This document shows, in pieces, positions 22,730-35,483 of a DNA stretch of 64,000 nucleotides. The stretch is from NCBI GenBank assembly GCA_963930645.1, contig OZ005662.1, positions 101,850,436 through 101,914,435 of the forward strand, in the 5' to 3' direction. This DNA comes from Salticus scenicus (lineage: Eukaryota > Arthropoda > Arachnida > Araneae > Salticidae). The stretch's first letter is position 1. Every line of letters starts with the position of its first letter. Below the pieces are notes generated by a model. It worked only from the letters and a program-made list of their open reading frames with translations, had not been told where the DNA came from and ran no database searches. The position numbers were made by a program, and so were the translations under genes.

Positions 22730-23420
22730 GCTAATACAAACTGACATTCAAGAACATAATGCAGATTGGTAAACCAACTTATAATATACATCGACAAGCT
22801 GAGACGAATACATAGCGGCAAGTTAAGACATAATACACACTGGCAAGCTAGGACATAATACAAACCGACAAACAACGGCATAATACACACGTGCTGAGAT
22901 AGGACGTAATACACACTGACAAACGAGGCCATAATACACACCTGCAAGCGAAGACTTAATACACAACGGCAATTGAAGACCTTTTACACACAGGCAAATG
23001 AGGACATGATACACACCGGCAAGTCAAGACCTTTTACACGCGGGCAAATGAGGACGTGATACACACCGGCAAGTCAAGACCTTTTACACGCAGGCAAATG
23101 AGGACGTGATACACACCGGCAAGTCAAGACCTTTTACATACAGGCAAATGAGGACGTGATACACACCGGCAAGTCAAGACCTTTTGCACACAGGCAAATG
23201 AAGACGTGATACACACCGACAAATCAAGACCTATTACACACAGGCAAATGAAGATACGCACCGGCAAGTCAAGACCTTTTGCACACAGGCAAATGAAGAC
23301 GTGACACACACCGGCAAATGAAGGCGTGATACATACAGGCAAATTAAGACGTGATACACACCGGCAAGTCAAGACCTTTTACACACAGGCAAACAGAGAC
23401 ATAATACACATCAACTATTT
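22730..23420. repeat. Satellite of 25-bp monomers, partly organised as 50-bp dimers
   Basis: The central part alternates a TTTTACACRCRGGCAAATGAGGACG-type and a TGATACACACCGGCAAGTCAAGACC-type 25-mer, about 8 dimers from ~22975 to 23390. Flanking copies (22730-22975, 23390-23470) are diverged monomers of the same theme (ATAATACACAC.GGCAAG). Because 25 is not a multiple of three, all three frames are open in places and give Cys/Val/Leu-rich peptides that are not genes. Confidence 0.9.
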
Positions 23421-24349
23421 AGGATGTAATGCTCGCCACCAAGCGAGGAAATAATGTACAGCTGTAAGGCAGTACTTAATGAACTATAGCCATAACTAGC
23501 CGACTAACAGATGGTTCAACAGGTTTTAGCTTCCATGAAGAATAAAAATACTTTTATTAATATGAATAAAAGTCATTGTATATATGATTGTATGTCTTTC
23601 ATCTCCTAAACCCCTAAACCGATTTCAACCAAACTTGACACAATCAGTGCTTATCACAATGTTCGAAGCACTGCGGGTGTTTAAAAATTTTAGTGCACGC
23701 ACAATGGGAGGGGGTGAGAAAAAACTCGCTGGAAAACCACACTTTTGTATGTTTCCTATAGTAATAATGTATCTAGAAACTTCAAATTTGATATTACATC
23801 TGATTTATAATTTTTTCTAAGTGGATGTTTCAAAAAATTCGAAATTCGAAAAGATGAAATGATTAGTTAACGTTCTAAAACTACGTTTTTATCAAAAATG
23901 TTCCGAACAGTGGGAAGCAAGGGAAGATTTCTTCATTACAAGCATTCCTTCGGTGCGCAAATTTACACGATATTTTAAACGCCTTCTAAATCAGTTTATT
24001 TTCGAAACTAAAAAGAATAATTCTCTATATTTTCTTGACGTTTTGATTTCTATATAAAATGATTAGTTTTTAACCATTGTCTTCAGAAAACTTTATTATG
24101 ACTCTCTTCCACATAATCTCTCACCCACCCCAACAGAAAATGGCTGCTTTCTGTATTTATTCTTACCGGCTTCATTTGCTTTCATTTTCTCTGATTTTAA
24201 GAAGAAATTAACATTTAAAGTATCTTGCTCTTTCTCTAGCTATAATTCCTCTATGGCCGATAGAGCTCTAAAAACCAAGAATTCTAAATGTTCTCTTTTT
24301 AACTTGGATTACCAATGTTTCAATCATGTAATTTTACATTTTTATTGTT

Positions 24350-24381
<32 letters not shown>

Positions 24382-25579
24382 CCAGAGCATCTAAATTTTT
24401 TCATAATTTCGAATTAATATAATTTTTAAATTCGTCAACAATATTAAATTCGCTTTTCCTAAAAATTCCATTCCAACTGATAATTGACGTGGTGTTTAAT
24501 AATACCTAAATTATTTGTTGAAATAGATAGAAGCCTTTTGAAATATCATATAAATAAGCCCACACACAAAAAAATTAAAATAAATTTAAATAAAAATAAA
24601 TTAAACAAATGCCCGTGATGAAAATATCTCCAAATTTTCTTTTACTTTCCCTTATTGGTCTCATGGGTATTTTTATTTTTACGATTTATTTATTTTTTAA
24701 TTTTTAATTTCTAAAATTGACATTATTTCCTCTCCTGTCCCCTCTTCCCATTTGGATTTCTTGGAAAGTCTTTTTTACATTTTAAAAATCTTATTACCAT
24801 TTCTTCAGCGTCTTTCATATGTAATGTTTGGAAATTACTCACATAACTTTCTCATGATCGGTCTTTTCTTTCTTCCTTTCCTTTTTTTTTTTTTTTTTTT
24901 TTTTTTCTCTTTTAATGTCCACCATTTATTTTTTTATTAAATTTATTTTTGATATTTTTTCTGTCCTTTTATATAATTATTCTTATTACACCAGATCTTT
25001 TCTTGATTTTAATTTATCTTGTCTCTTGGATCATTTTTGTGTGTTGCCGCTTTGCTACATTCATTCCGACTTTATTTGCCTGACTCAGAGTCACAGTTTT
25101 ATTTCGACCTTAAACTCGGAACATTTGTCGCGATTTATTCCATTTTGTGATGTTTACAGATTTTTTTTTTTTTTTTTACTTATTGATATACAGGATTAGT
25201 TAAAATAGTCTAATGTGTTTTAACGAAGTGAGTGGGCGACAACTCGTTGAATAATTTGAAACATATTTTTATATTTAATAACAACTTAAATATTTTTTTT
25301 TTAATGTGCACATAATATTCAAACAAGGGATTGTGGATCGGCGAGGCTATAGTCTTTCAACCGAAATGTATGTCTTTAAAAATAAGAAGATTTTTGAAGC
25401 AATTTTTTAAACTAATTTTAAAAGACTTTAAATTACTCTAGAAATTTTGAAATAAATAACATCTTACACATTAAACTATAGTAATATTCTGCACTAATGT
25501 GAATAACGGAAAGAAATGTCAGTGATACACCAGATTACTCTTTTTCTGGTTAGGGGGGGGGGATGATTTCATCAATTTT
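23421..25579. other. AT-rich sequence with poly-T tracts; no gene seen
   Basis: Poly-T tracts at 24353-24381, 24884-24906 and 25160-25177. T-rich pyrimidine sequence from 24700 to 25200 gives Phe/Leu/Ser-rich frames without domain content. A G8-9 run lies at 25553-25561. Nothing else is supported. Confidence 0.5.
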
Positions 25580-25767
25580 AGAAAATTATGGAGTGGAAGG
25601 CTGATTTTTTATACCAACTATGTGAAAAATACCAGAGCCGGGAATAGAAACCGGGACTTCCGCTTGAGCATCCGCACGTGAAGCGGAAGTCCCGGGTTCG
25701 ATTCCCGGCTCCGGTATTTTTCACATAGTTGGTATAGAAAATCAGCCTTCCACTCAATAATTTTCTG
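25580..25767. repeat. Near-perfect ~86-bp-arm palindrome containing a tRNA-like 3' half
   Basis: Left arm 25580-25665 and right arm 25681-25767 are near-exact inverse copies around a 15-base loop (GAGCATCCGCACGTG). In the right arm 25666-25715 folds like the last two-thirds of a tRNA: a TCCGC/GCGGA anticodon-type stem, a CCGGG-TTCGATT-CCCGG T arm and an exact internal B box GGTTCGATTCC (25695-25705). The left arm's B-box equivalent is mutated (GGTTTCTATTCC). There is no acceptor 5' strand, so this is not a functional tRNA. A tRNA-derived SINE or MITE fragment that became palindromic is most likely. Confidence 0.7.
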
Positions 25768-26600
25768 AAATGCACTTTCAGGCTTGAGGAATAAATTTTC
25801 TAAATTAGATTTCATCAAAGTTATGATTAAATTTGAATGATCTACTGGCAGCTGACGAGTTCTTTAAAATGTATTGTCCAGGTTTATCCCCAGTTAGATA
25901 TGATAATATTGAGATCTGACTGTATATTTATAATCAAATTTTTGTCCGTGTTATATAGGCCCTGCTTAAAAGTTGGTTCAAATGTCCACAAGCAACATAG
26001 AATTATTTGTATATTTTTTGTCGCTACATTACAGACCATAGGTTGCATTTTAATACTGTTAATTTACATTCAATATAATATTATTAACGTGCATTTTTAG
26101 AGTGCTGAAAATGAAATACTTTGCATATATTTTTTTGCATAAATGAATATGTAGATAATTGTATCGTATTTAGTATTATTAAACTGTTCTTGCTTTGTGT
26201 AAATATATATATTAAAGCATAATAACTGGAATTTTTTTTATTTGTACATTTTTACATTTATTTTAACTCCTAGTAGAAATCTTTGAGATTTTGGACGATA
26301 GTGATTTTACATGATTTAATTCATTACTGTCTCAGAAACAGCTCATTATTTTTTAACCCTGTTACGGTAAATGCCGTTGTTGGAGATATATCAATTTTTG
26401 GACAATATCAAAGTTATTTTTCTACATTAATTGAATTGTTCAATATATTTTCTTTTATTTCTATGCTTCATTTCCAAATATAATAACTTAGTACTTGGAT
26501 GACCGAGTTCACTCGGTCTCATCGTAAAAATCATTTGTAGTGTAGATACTGTGATTTGTTTTCAGGTAAACATAAATATGTTTATTATTTGTTTGCTCAA
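25768..26600. other. AT-rich sequence, no gene seen
   Basis: Short plus-strand frames at 25837-26100 and 26283-26483 are hydrophobic and Ile/Phe-rich with no recognisable family. No RNA gene or repeat is supported. Confidence 0.45.
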
Positions 26601-27023
26601 GGCGGAGAACGAGTTAACAATGCAAGTTAATATTCCTCGATATAACGAAAATTCAAATCCAATTATCATATTAAATCTCTAACTACAGTTTATTATCACA
26701 ATCATTTAAGTAGTTTTTTAAAAGACAAGATTTCTGCTACACATTATTCTAGGACAGTTACGGTTCACTTTTCTAAAAATGATGATAAATGAAGCCGTTT
26801 TTAGTTTTAAAAATAACCTCTAACAATTTTTATTTAATCCTTTCAGCAGTTTCTATTTAAAAATAAAATAAATAAAAGGTTATGCGCATTTTTTTGTGGT
26901 ATGCGGTTTACCAGTGAACGCTAATTATAATGAATTTTAATATAATATAATATTATTCAAACTCAAATTGAAATGTCATCTCAAAAACACATCAACTCTA
27001 AATATTTATTAAAAACATTCGAG

Positions 27024-27064
<41 letters not shown>

Positions 27065-28740
27065 ATTCAATTGTAAACTCAAAAATTCCCTAAATCTAAG
27101 TTTTTATCAAAATTATTGAAATAGTTTCTAGAAAACCATGTCTTTTCCATATTTTGCTATGTACGAATGAAGGTTTACAGTAAACTCTAATTTTTATGAA
27201 GATGGGGATAAATCAGATGGGTTTCTCCTCTCAAAAATAAACCTAATGCTAATTTTTTATCAAAACAGTTAGAGCCATTTTCTGGAAAGTTTCTGTCGTA
27301 ATTTTGCAAGAGGCAGAGTGAGTGCTAATTGTGTACGTTAATTTTCCTAAAAATGAAGAAAATTCAAATTGAATTGTCATCTAAAAAACCCCATACCTTA
27401 AATACTTATCAAAATCGTTCGAGCAATGTTCTTAGACTAAGAAAATGATTCGACGGGATTTATTTAATAAAACACTAGTAAGTGTACTTTTTTTTTACAT
27501 AGGAATTATTGCTAGCAATCGAATGATTTTGATGCCGACTGTAAAGCCGTATGTTGCAATTGGCCGATAAAGGGTTGAAAACGGACGCGAATTTTCCTCA
27601 AGATGACGATATTTCTAATCACTTTAACTCTTCAAAAAACACTTAACCACAAATTTTCATCAGAATTATTATATTCATTTTCAAGTAAACCGAATTTCTG
27701 CCATATGATGCAACTGGATTATAAAGGGTTTGCACCGAACGGGAATTTCCCTGAAAATGAGGATATTTCTCATCGATTTAGCTACCTCAAAAACATTTAA
27801 CTCCTAACTTTTATTAAAATAGTTTTATCCATTTCATAGCACATCCAATTTCTGTTATACGGTGCAAATGATCGATAAAAGGTTAATATCAAAAGTGAAT
27901 TTTCCTGAAGATGAGCATACGTCCATCCAATTTATCTCCCTTAACCTCAAACTTTCATTTGTATTGTTTTATTCCTTTTCCAGTAAACCAAATTTCTATC
28001 ACACCGTGCAACTGGTCGATAAAAGTTAACAGTGAACGGAAATTTTCCTGAAAATTCGGATTTGTCCCACTGATTTAGCAACCTTAAAACCAACCTCCAA
28101 ACTTTCATTAAAATCGTTTCATCAATTTCAGAGTAAACAAAATTTCTGTGATTTGGTGCAACTGGCCGATAAGGTGTTAATATCAAACGTTAATTTTCTT
28201 GAAGATAAGGATATGTCCAAACTATTTAGCTCCCTTAAAAACACTTAACCCTAAACTATCATTAAAATAGTTGCATCCATGTTCGATTAAACCCAAATAT
28301 TGCCATACGGTGCAACTGGCTAATAAAGGAATTAATGCAAACGCGAATTTTCCTGAAAATGAGGACATATCCACTCGATTTAACTTCATGAAAAAGACTT
28401 ATCCCCAAACTTTCATTAAAATCGTGGCATCCATTTCCGAATAAAACAATTTCCGCCATATGGTACAACTGACCGATAAAGGGTTAAAAGCGAACGCGAA
28501 TTTTCCAGAAGAACTGAATATATGGAAGAAATTTAGCTCCCTAAAAAAGCTTAACCCCAAACTTTCATCAAAAATCATTGTATTTATTTGTGAGTAAACC
28601 CAAATTCTGCTATATATTCCAGCTAGCTGATTAAGGGTTAACAGAGAACGTGAAGTTTCCTGAAGATAAGGCTAAGTCCAATTGTTTTTTGAACCCGTAA
28701 AACCCCTAACCCCAAAGTTTCATGTTTCATGAAAATCGTA
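26600..28740. repeat. Degenerate ~155-bp tandem array, about 13 units
   Basis: Each unit has the order GAACG.GAATTTTCCTGAA(G/A)ATGAGGATAT, then GATTTAGCTCCCT, then AACCCCAAACTTTCAT.AAAAT, then a TTTC.GAGTAAACCAAATTTCTGCCATA.GG box and GCAACTGG.CGATAAAGGGTT. Unit starts fall near 26625, 26770, 26915, 27175, 27320, 27580, 27735, 27890, 28030, 28185, 28340, 28490 and 28645. The first units are the most diverged. A poly-A tract (27030-27060) interrupts one. Short frames in it are artefacts. Confidence 0.85.
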
Positions 28741-28754
28741 GAGATGTTCCTCAA

Positions 28755-28945
28755 GACAAACTAGTTGGCATAGGTGGACTCTGCTCAGTTCCCCACCATA
28801 TTTATGTTCTCATAAATTTCTAGTGCGAGACATATTATAATCATGTTAAAAAACTAGTTGGCATAGGTGGACTCTGCTCAGTTACCCATCATATTTATGT
28901 TCTCAGAAATTTCTAGTGCGAGACATATAATAATCATGTTAAAAG
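28755..28945. repeat. Tandem duplication of a ~97-bp unit
   Basis: Two nearly identical copies of a unit starting ACTAGTTGGCATAGGTGGAC and containing TTTCTAGTGCGAGACATAT. Only a few substitutions separate them, so this copy event is younger than the arrays on both sides. Confidence 0.9.
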
Positions 28946-29094
28946 AAATGAATTTGACCAAAGCTTGATGAAGTGACAGAATGAAATCCCCGCCTAATAG
29001 GCTATCCACCGTTCACTTCGATATATTTACCTTATTCTAATCTATTAATTTATTTTATCGGGGTCAATTCCGTTGTTTAGTTTTCATGCTACTA

Positions 29095-29965
29095 TTTCCA
29101 ATGCAATAATCCTCAAAATTCATATTTATATGAAAAATTTATAATTTCGCTATGTTGATAAAATCGTAAATTGCGAATAATTTACGAAATTTTCCTAGTA
29201 GAATATTTGTATTCAATTATGTTCAAACAAATATCATAAACGTAATTTTGAAGTTGTCTAATATATTTAGGATCCTCAAAATGGAAGTTTATGCTCAATT
29301 TTGCCTTATTCTGGCATGTTAAGTAAATCGTAAATTCCAAATAACTTACGAAATTTTTAAATTGGAAAAATCATAGTCTATGATATTCATGCCAGTATCC
29401 TAAATAATATTTCGAAATTGGTTTGACATCTTTACGATGAAAATATCCCTCAAGATTTACGTTTAAGTGAAATTTTGCTATATTCTGCCATGTTAAGAAA
29501 TTCGTAAATTTCCAATAACTTACGAAATCTTTATATTGGAAAATTCATAGTCATTAATATTCATGCCAGTGTCTAAATAATATTTCAAAAGTTGTCTGAC
29601 ATCTTTACGATAAATATATCTCACAAAATTGACGTTTATGTGAAATTTTGCCCTATACTGCCATGTTAAGAAATTCGTAAATTTCCAATAACTTGCGAAA
29701 TTTTCAAAGTAGCATGTTTATAGTTACTGATGTTCATTCCGGCATCAAAACTGATATTTTAAAACTGGTCTGACATTTTTACAGTAAAAAGTTTACATTT
29801 AATACACGTTAAAGTGAATTTTTGTCTTATTCTCCCATGTTAAGAAAATCGTAAATTTCTAATAACTTACGAAGTTTTTAAATTCGAATGTTGCAAATGA
29901 ATAGGGTTCTTGCCAGTGTCGAAAGTAATATTTTAAAACTGATCTGATCTCTCTGCGACAATTTG
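29095..29965. repeat. Degenerate ~180-bp tandem array, about 5 units
   Basis: Unit theme: TATGTGAAATTTTGCC.TATTCTGCCATGTTAAG, then AATCGTAAATTTCCAATAACTTACGAAATTTT, then ATTCATGCCAGT.TC.AAATAATATTT and CTGACATCTTTACGA. Copies start near 29110, 29285, 29460, 29635 and 29805. Confidence 0.8.
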
Positions 29966-29984
29966 TTCTTGAGATATCGTGTAC

Positions 29985-30170
29985 ACAGACTAACAAACTA
30001 ACGGACTAACAGACTAACAGGCACCCTACAGACAGACACCATACAAATTTTGTCATTTTCGGATTCCTCACACCTGAAAACGTGTAAAAATGTCAAAAAA
30101 CCGAGGTCGAAAATTTTCACGATTACCTAATTTCCCCATACCTATAGTATGATGGGGAACTAATCTTATA
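29985..30170. repeat. CAGACA run plus shared terminal module
   Basis: A run of ACAGACTAACAAACTAACGGAC-like repeats passes into CAGACAGACACCATACAAATTTTGTC, then CTGAAAACGTGTAAAAATGTC and a GGTCGAAAATTTTCACGATTACC box. The same order of blocks closes repeats at 5055, 45655, 52115, 55885, 56680 and 61995. The end carries TTCCCCATACC / GATGGGGAA, an inverted pair with the CAGTTCCCCACCAT near 28790. Confidence 0.65.
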
Positions 30171-30304
30171 CTATTAAGTGAGCAATATTTGTATATTTCA
30201 CTGTTCTCGAAAACGGTAGCTCGGACAGTCACGAGATTTAACACAAAGGTGCCCCCCGAAGGGTCATTGTGCACATCGAAGTCAGATTTTCAAATTTTTG
30301 TTCA

Positions 30305-30715
30305 GTTTTTTCTTAATTAATTAAAATGTGAAAATAATAACCTTCTAATTTCTGATAAATAAGCCATTTAAATTTTAACATTTTATCCATAATTTAACTG
30401 TTGCCATTTTTTTCGACAAAATAATAATAATAATAATAATAATAATAAACGTACATTTATTTAAAATGTGGAAAATAAATCAGAAAGATTAGAAAATAAA
30501 TTAGAATTATCAGTCGCATCGTTACAAATAAGATACCCAATGAAAGGGAAAATTTTTGTAAATCCTATGCATTAAACAGCTTATCAATCGGATGATTAGT
30601 TTTTTCTTAATTAATTAAAATGTGAAAATAATAACCTTCTAATTTCTGATAAATAAGCCATTTAAATTTTAAAATTTTATCCATAATTTAATTGTTTCCA
30701 TTTTTTTTACGACAA

Positions 30716-30764
<49 letters not shown>

Positions 30765-30915
30765 CCGTACATTTATTTAAAATGAGGAAAATAAATCAGA
30801 AAGATTAGAAAATAAATTAGAAATATCATTCGCATCGTTACGAATAAGATAGCAAATGAAAGGGAAAATTTTTGTAAATCCGATGCATTAAACAGCTTAT
30901 CAATCGGACAATTAG
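30305..30915. repeat. Tandem duplication of a ~294-bp unit with internal (AAT)n
   Basis: Units 30305-30598 and 30599-30915 share GTTTTTTCTTAATTAATT, CCTTCTAATTTCTGATAAAT, an internal (AAT)n (30419-30449; expanded at 30716-30763), and a GGGAAAATTTTTGTAAATCC box. The copies differ mainly in microsatellite length. Confidence 0.9.
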
Positions 30916-32700
30916 GTTTTTTAAAATTAACTAAAGTATGAATTTTAGGCGGCAACAGCAGAAGATTGTATGGAAACCGTTAGGAGAAAAAAAATGAAAA
31001 ATCTGCTTCACATGATTTTTAAGTGGGATTAAAAATTGCAGTTTTCAAATTCTTTTAAATTTTCTCTCACGAACACAAAAATATAATATACAGCCTGTAC
31101 CCCACAAGACCAACTTGCATTTCAAATTTCATCAATTAGTTTGGTTAATAAACAAAAGTTTTTTTTTTTTTTTTTCAAATTAAGTTTTATTCTATCTTCG
31201 AAAAGATTTATGCGATCATAGATATAATAATATATATATAGATCTATCATCCCCATATTATCGTGCAAAGATTTTTGATGCCGAAAAGAAAGCTTTGGAA
31301 TCAGCCATTAAGTGGTATTGAAGGAAAAAAGGAAAAAAAGAAGAATGAATTTGAAACTTTATCTGGAGCTTTTCATTCACCTTTAGTAATTAAATTATTC
31401 ATGAATTTTTTTGTGTGTATTCCCGTGTGTACATATATTCCCGTGTGTAAAGCATTCGTGTGTATTCCCGTGTGTATTCACTCGGGGAAAGACTGCCATA
31501 TTTTGGTAAAATCGCCGTCTTTTCCCGAGTAAAAAGGAATCACTTTTTTCTCCCCAATGATCAATCTATATATTATTACTATATCTATGTATGTGATACG
31601 ATACATTAATAATTTGGATTTTAAAAGTTTTTTTAAATAGATTATTTAAACTCTATGAACCATATTTTTATTTTATCATTTTCATTAACAGATCCTGCTG
31701 GGCGATTTTTTAAATTTTGGTGTTGAAGTACACCGAACGTTTTTCGACAAAAAGTTTAATATAGCAACAGCCATTTTAATCTAAGTAGCGCATCAAATAT
31801 ATAAAAACATAAATGATTTATTTTTACACAAAATTTACAGAACAAATGCAGTTTTAAAGATAGGAAATTTATTTCAACAAGCACTATTTTAAACCTAAAA
31901 ACCATTAAAAATATAAGCAGAATATAAAGGATTCTTATGTATAAACAAAAAAGAGTCTGATAAAATTATTAGCAAAATAGTCTCCCCCTTTTCATACAAA
32001 AAAAATAAAATAAAAATAATCCATCGCTAATATGGCGACAAAAATTCAAAAGCCGCCAAAGGAGCGACATAATAAAGTTGTGTAACACGATAATGTTTAC
32101 CAATTTATTTATTTTTTTATATAATAATCACTATGCTAATTTATCGTACAAACAAATGAGCCTCTGTGTGTTACTGCACTTGCACGCTGTCGAACAGAAA
32201 TATTTTAAAAATTCAAATTAATATTTAAATAAATAAATAAAAATATGTTTAATGGGAAATATATATAACCATAAAAAGATTAGTTGTCTAAAATACGGCA
32301 GAAATAGCGCTCATAGCATATTGTTACAAGGGATTAAGTCTTATTGTTACAATGGATTAAGTCTAAAATGGTGACAAAAATTCAAAAACCGCCAAAGAGA
32401 ACTATATTAAGGCTGTACTATCAGGTTTACAACCCATGAATTATATATAAACACAAAAAATTAATTCTCTCATGCGACAGACGTAGCCGGTCACAGCATA
32501 TTGTAATATTTGGCGTGAAATTGCTGTCATTTAATGGTTGATTGGATAAACAAAATAAACATGTAAAATAACGTAAAAGCAAATATTATGTTGTCTAAAC
32601 CCAGTTACATTTGAGTCCAGTCCGAGTTACATGTGAACAACACATATAGTGTTCTTCACATGTAACTGGGATTCAAATATAAAAGGGAAACTCCAATTTT
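30916..32700. other. AT-rich sequence with minor direct repeats
   Basis: Around 31405-31485 the motif GTGTGTATTCCCGTGTGTA recurs four times in ~80 bp. A ~34-bp segment (GGCGACAAAAATTCAAAAGCCG and GGTGACAAAAATTCAAAAACCG) occurs at ~32033 and ~32372. The frame at 31263-31532 includes the first repeat and shows no domain. No gene is supported. Confidence 0.5.
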
Positions 32701-32956
32701 TTCGATGCTATCTATTTCGAAACTGTTATATAATAAGCACCTAAATGGAAGCTCATTGATAAGCTATTGTCGCAGGTAATAGGGACAAGCACCCGAGTTG
32801 CAGTGGATGACCAAATCGCTGCCGAATGCAGCAGGGACCTGGAGCGAGCTTTTGAACAATTTCAGTAATTTATTTTCTATTATTTTTATAAAGCTATATA
32901 GAAAAGAGTTTCCTTTTAATTTAGTGGCCAGCGAAGCGGGCAAAGCCTGCTAGTAA
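32700..32956 (+). mobile_element. Helitron-like 3' terminus
   Basis: The segment ends GGCCAGCGAAGCGGGCAAAG followed by CCTGCTAGTA. The GCGGGC-AAA-GCCTGC hairpin next to CTAGT is characteristic of Helitron 3' ends, where the hairpin and CTAG-type terminus are needed for rolling-circle transposition. The same end occurs at 43273-43304. A short upstream frame (ending IAAECSRDLERAFEQFQ, then TAA at 32867-32869) may be a gene remnant but I do not recognise it. The matching 5' end was not located. Confidence 0.5.
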
Positions 32957-33335
32957 ATATAACACGTGAAGCGATTTACTCGTTTAATATAAGAAAAGGA
33001 TTGATACTTTGCTAATTCAAGTCTTCACTCCTTGTGTTCGATCATTATAAAGATGAAGGATTATAATATATATATATATGTGTGTGTGTGTGTGTAATTC
33101 TATGAGTAAATATACATATATATAAGTTTTATTTACCTTCATATTAATTTTTGGTTTAAATATATGTTGCATGTGTTTTCACTCTTTAAATAAATCGGCC
33201 ATTTCTGTCTGTAAATATTTTTGGTTACATGCTTACAATATTCAATCAATGCCCCTGATGTGCGTCGAGTATTTTATGCTTCCATTACATGGATTTTTGT
33301 TTATTTATTTTAATTAAATATTCCGTTTCTTCATT

Positions 33336-33376
<41 letters not shown>

Positions 33377-33549
33377 CTATGAAATGTATAATAGAAAGCA
33401 GGTATTGTAAAACAAATATGGTCAAATGCCAATCGATCAATAAGGTTCAAAAAAATATATATCCATGAATAGTTAAAATAATATTAATTAATCCAAAGTA
33501 TTCTCACTGTAATCATTACGAGTCATTCCATGTAAAATCAATAAAACAA

Positions 33550-33581
<32 letters not shown>

Positions 33582-33910
33582 AGAGCATTTTTAACCTGCC
33601 TCTCAGATTTTTATGAAATTGGGCTCATTTATTTGTTCTATTGAGAAATGAATGTATACCAATTAATTAGTCCCTATCTCTTTTAGTTTTTGATATAGGG
33701 GGCTACAAAAATGGGTAAAAAGTGCAAATTTCCGAAATTATTCTACTACAAATGTACCCATATATTTCCTTTCCTATTTAATTTAGTGATAACAAACAGG
33801 TATCATTAGAAAGCTTATAATACAGGCTTTCAAATGATTGATCACATGTATATATATTTTTAATTTTTTAATGTTAAAGTCAAACATTTTGTCCTTTGAC
33901 CTTCAATATC

Positions 33911-33951
<41 letters not shown>

Positions 33952-34725
33952 TATATATATATATATATATATATTTAATTATGCGTTATTTTTACTTTTA
34001 TTATATATAATTATTGTAAAAACATGGGACGGCCATAGGCTGCTGAGTTATAAAATAAAATGTAACTTTCCATCAGTATTTTCATAATATCATAACGTAA
34101 GGTTTATGCATATTTTGTTCCGTAATTAACTTAGAGGTATAAAATTGGTATCATTAGAAAGCTTATAATACAGGCTTGTTTAGGGGGGGGGGGGGGGGGG
34201 GGGTACATGTTTAGGTGTTGTGCAGAAATAACTGTGTAATTTTTGGTCTACATATCGCTTTTTTTTCGTGTACAGGGACACTCGAAAGATAGAAAAATAA
34301 TATTTATCCATATGTTATTCGGACACAAAACTCAGAGAGTAACACATAACAAGTTGGCAAAAGGAACTATTCAAATAAGAAAAATTATAATCCAGACGAA
34401 TTCCAATTTCAAAAAAGGTTCTACAAATGGGAGATTTCATTAATAACTAAATTAACTATTTTAATGTATTATTTTTGTAATAATTCTTAAATCTTCAAAA
34501 CTTTCATGAATTGGAGTTTAATTGCATATATATATAAAATTAGACCTACTAGTCCAGTTTCTATAAAATCACATGACTTTTTCTTTTTTCATTTAAAGCA
34601 AATACATTTCTCAAAATAATAATAAATAAAATAATTAATTAATTAAATAAATAAATAAAATTTAATTTTTCCATATTTGTAGTATGAAGTTCTGACATAT
34701 TCCTGGACAGAAAAACAGAGTTAGG

Positions 34726-34758
<33 letters not shown>

Positions 34759-35451
34759 ACATTCTACATGAACGTATGTATTATTTTGATCGAATGACTT
34801 TTTGAAAATTGTGACATAAAATTTTAATTAATTTTTTCTTTTCTTTTCTTTTTCTTTCTTTTTTTTTCTTTCTTTTTAGTATTTTTTTTATGCGGGAAAT
34901 TCACTACATTTTTGTCTGTTTTCAAAAATAAACGAGTGAGATGGCAGACTGAAATTTATTGAATTTCACACACCAGGGACACGAAGTACTAAAAAAATTT
35001 CAGGGATTTTTATTTATTTATTTATTTACAAATTATAGGAAAAAAAAAACACTCTTATGCAAATTTATGTACATTACTTCTGTGAAATTGTGATTTTATG
35101 TTTTATACTAAATCTATCAAATATATAATTAAAATCTGTGAATAAATTCAAATAAAAGTGGATTTACATTTGTTTCGAGACTACATAATCTTCGACCTAG
35201 ATGTTACAACTTGCTTTAAATCACTTATAATTTTGCATAGTAAGAAATAGTCCATTATAGACTTAGAGTTTATAAATACGTAAAGAGAAATGATCTCAAT
35301 CTAATACAGAACTCGAGTGTTAAATTTATTTTCTTTTAAGAAAAATGTTTTGTATGTATAATTTTAATACAATATAATCTTAATTTTTCATTCAAGTATA
35401 GAAAAACCGTAATAAAAATTCAAACCTTTATATATTTGTCCTCACCCCCTC

Positions 35452-35483
<32 letters not shown>

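Noticed and set aside
22675..23372. Cys/Val/Leu-rich minus-strand frames (90, 63 and 82 codons)
   Set aside because: They are translations of the 25/50-bp satellite; repeat length is not a multiple of three and no frame is preferred.
25618..25818. Frames giving SRESNPG / GNRTRD peptides
   Set aside because: These are known-type artefacts of translating tRNA-like T-arm sequence in a palindrome.
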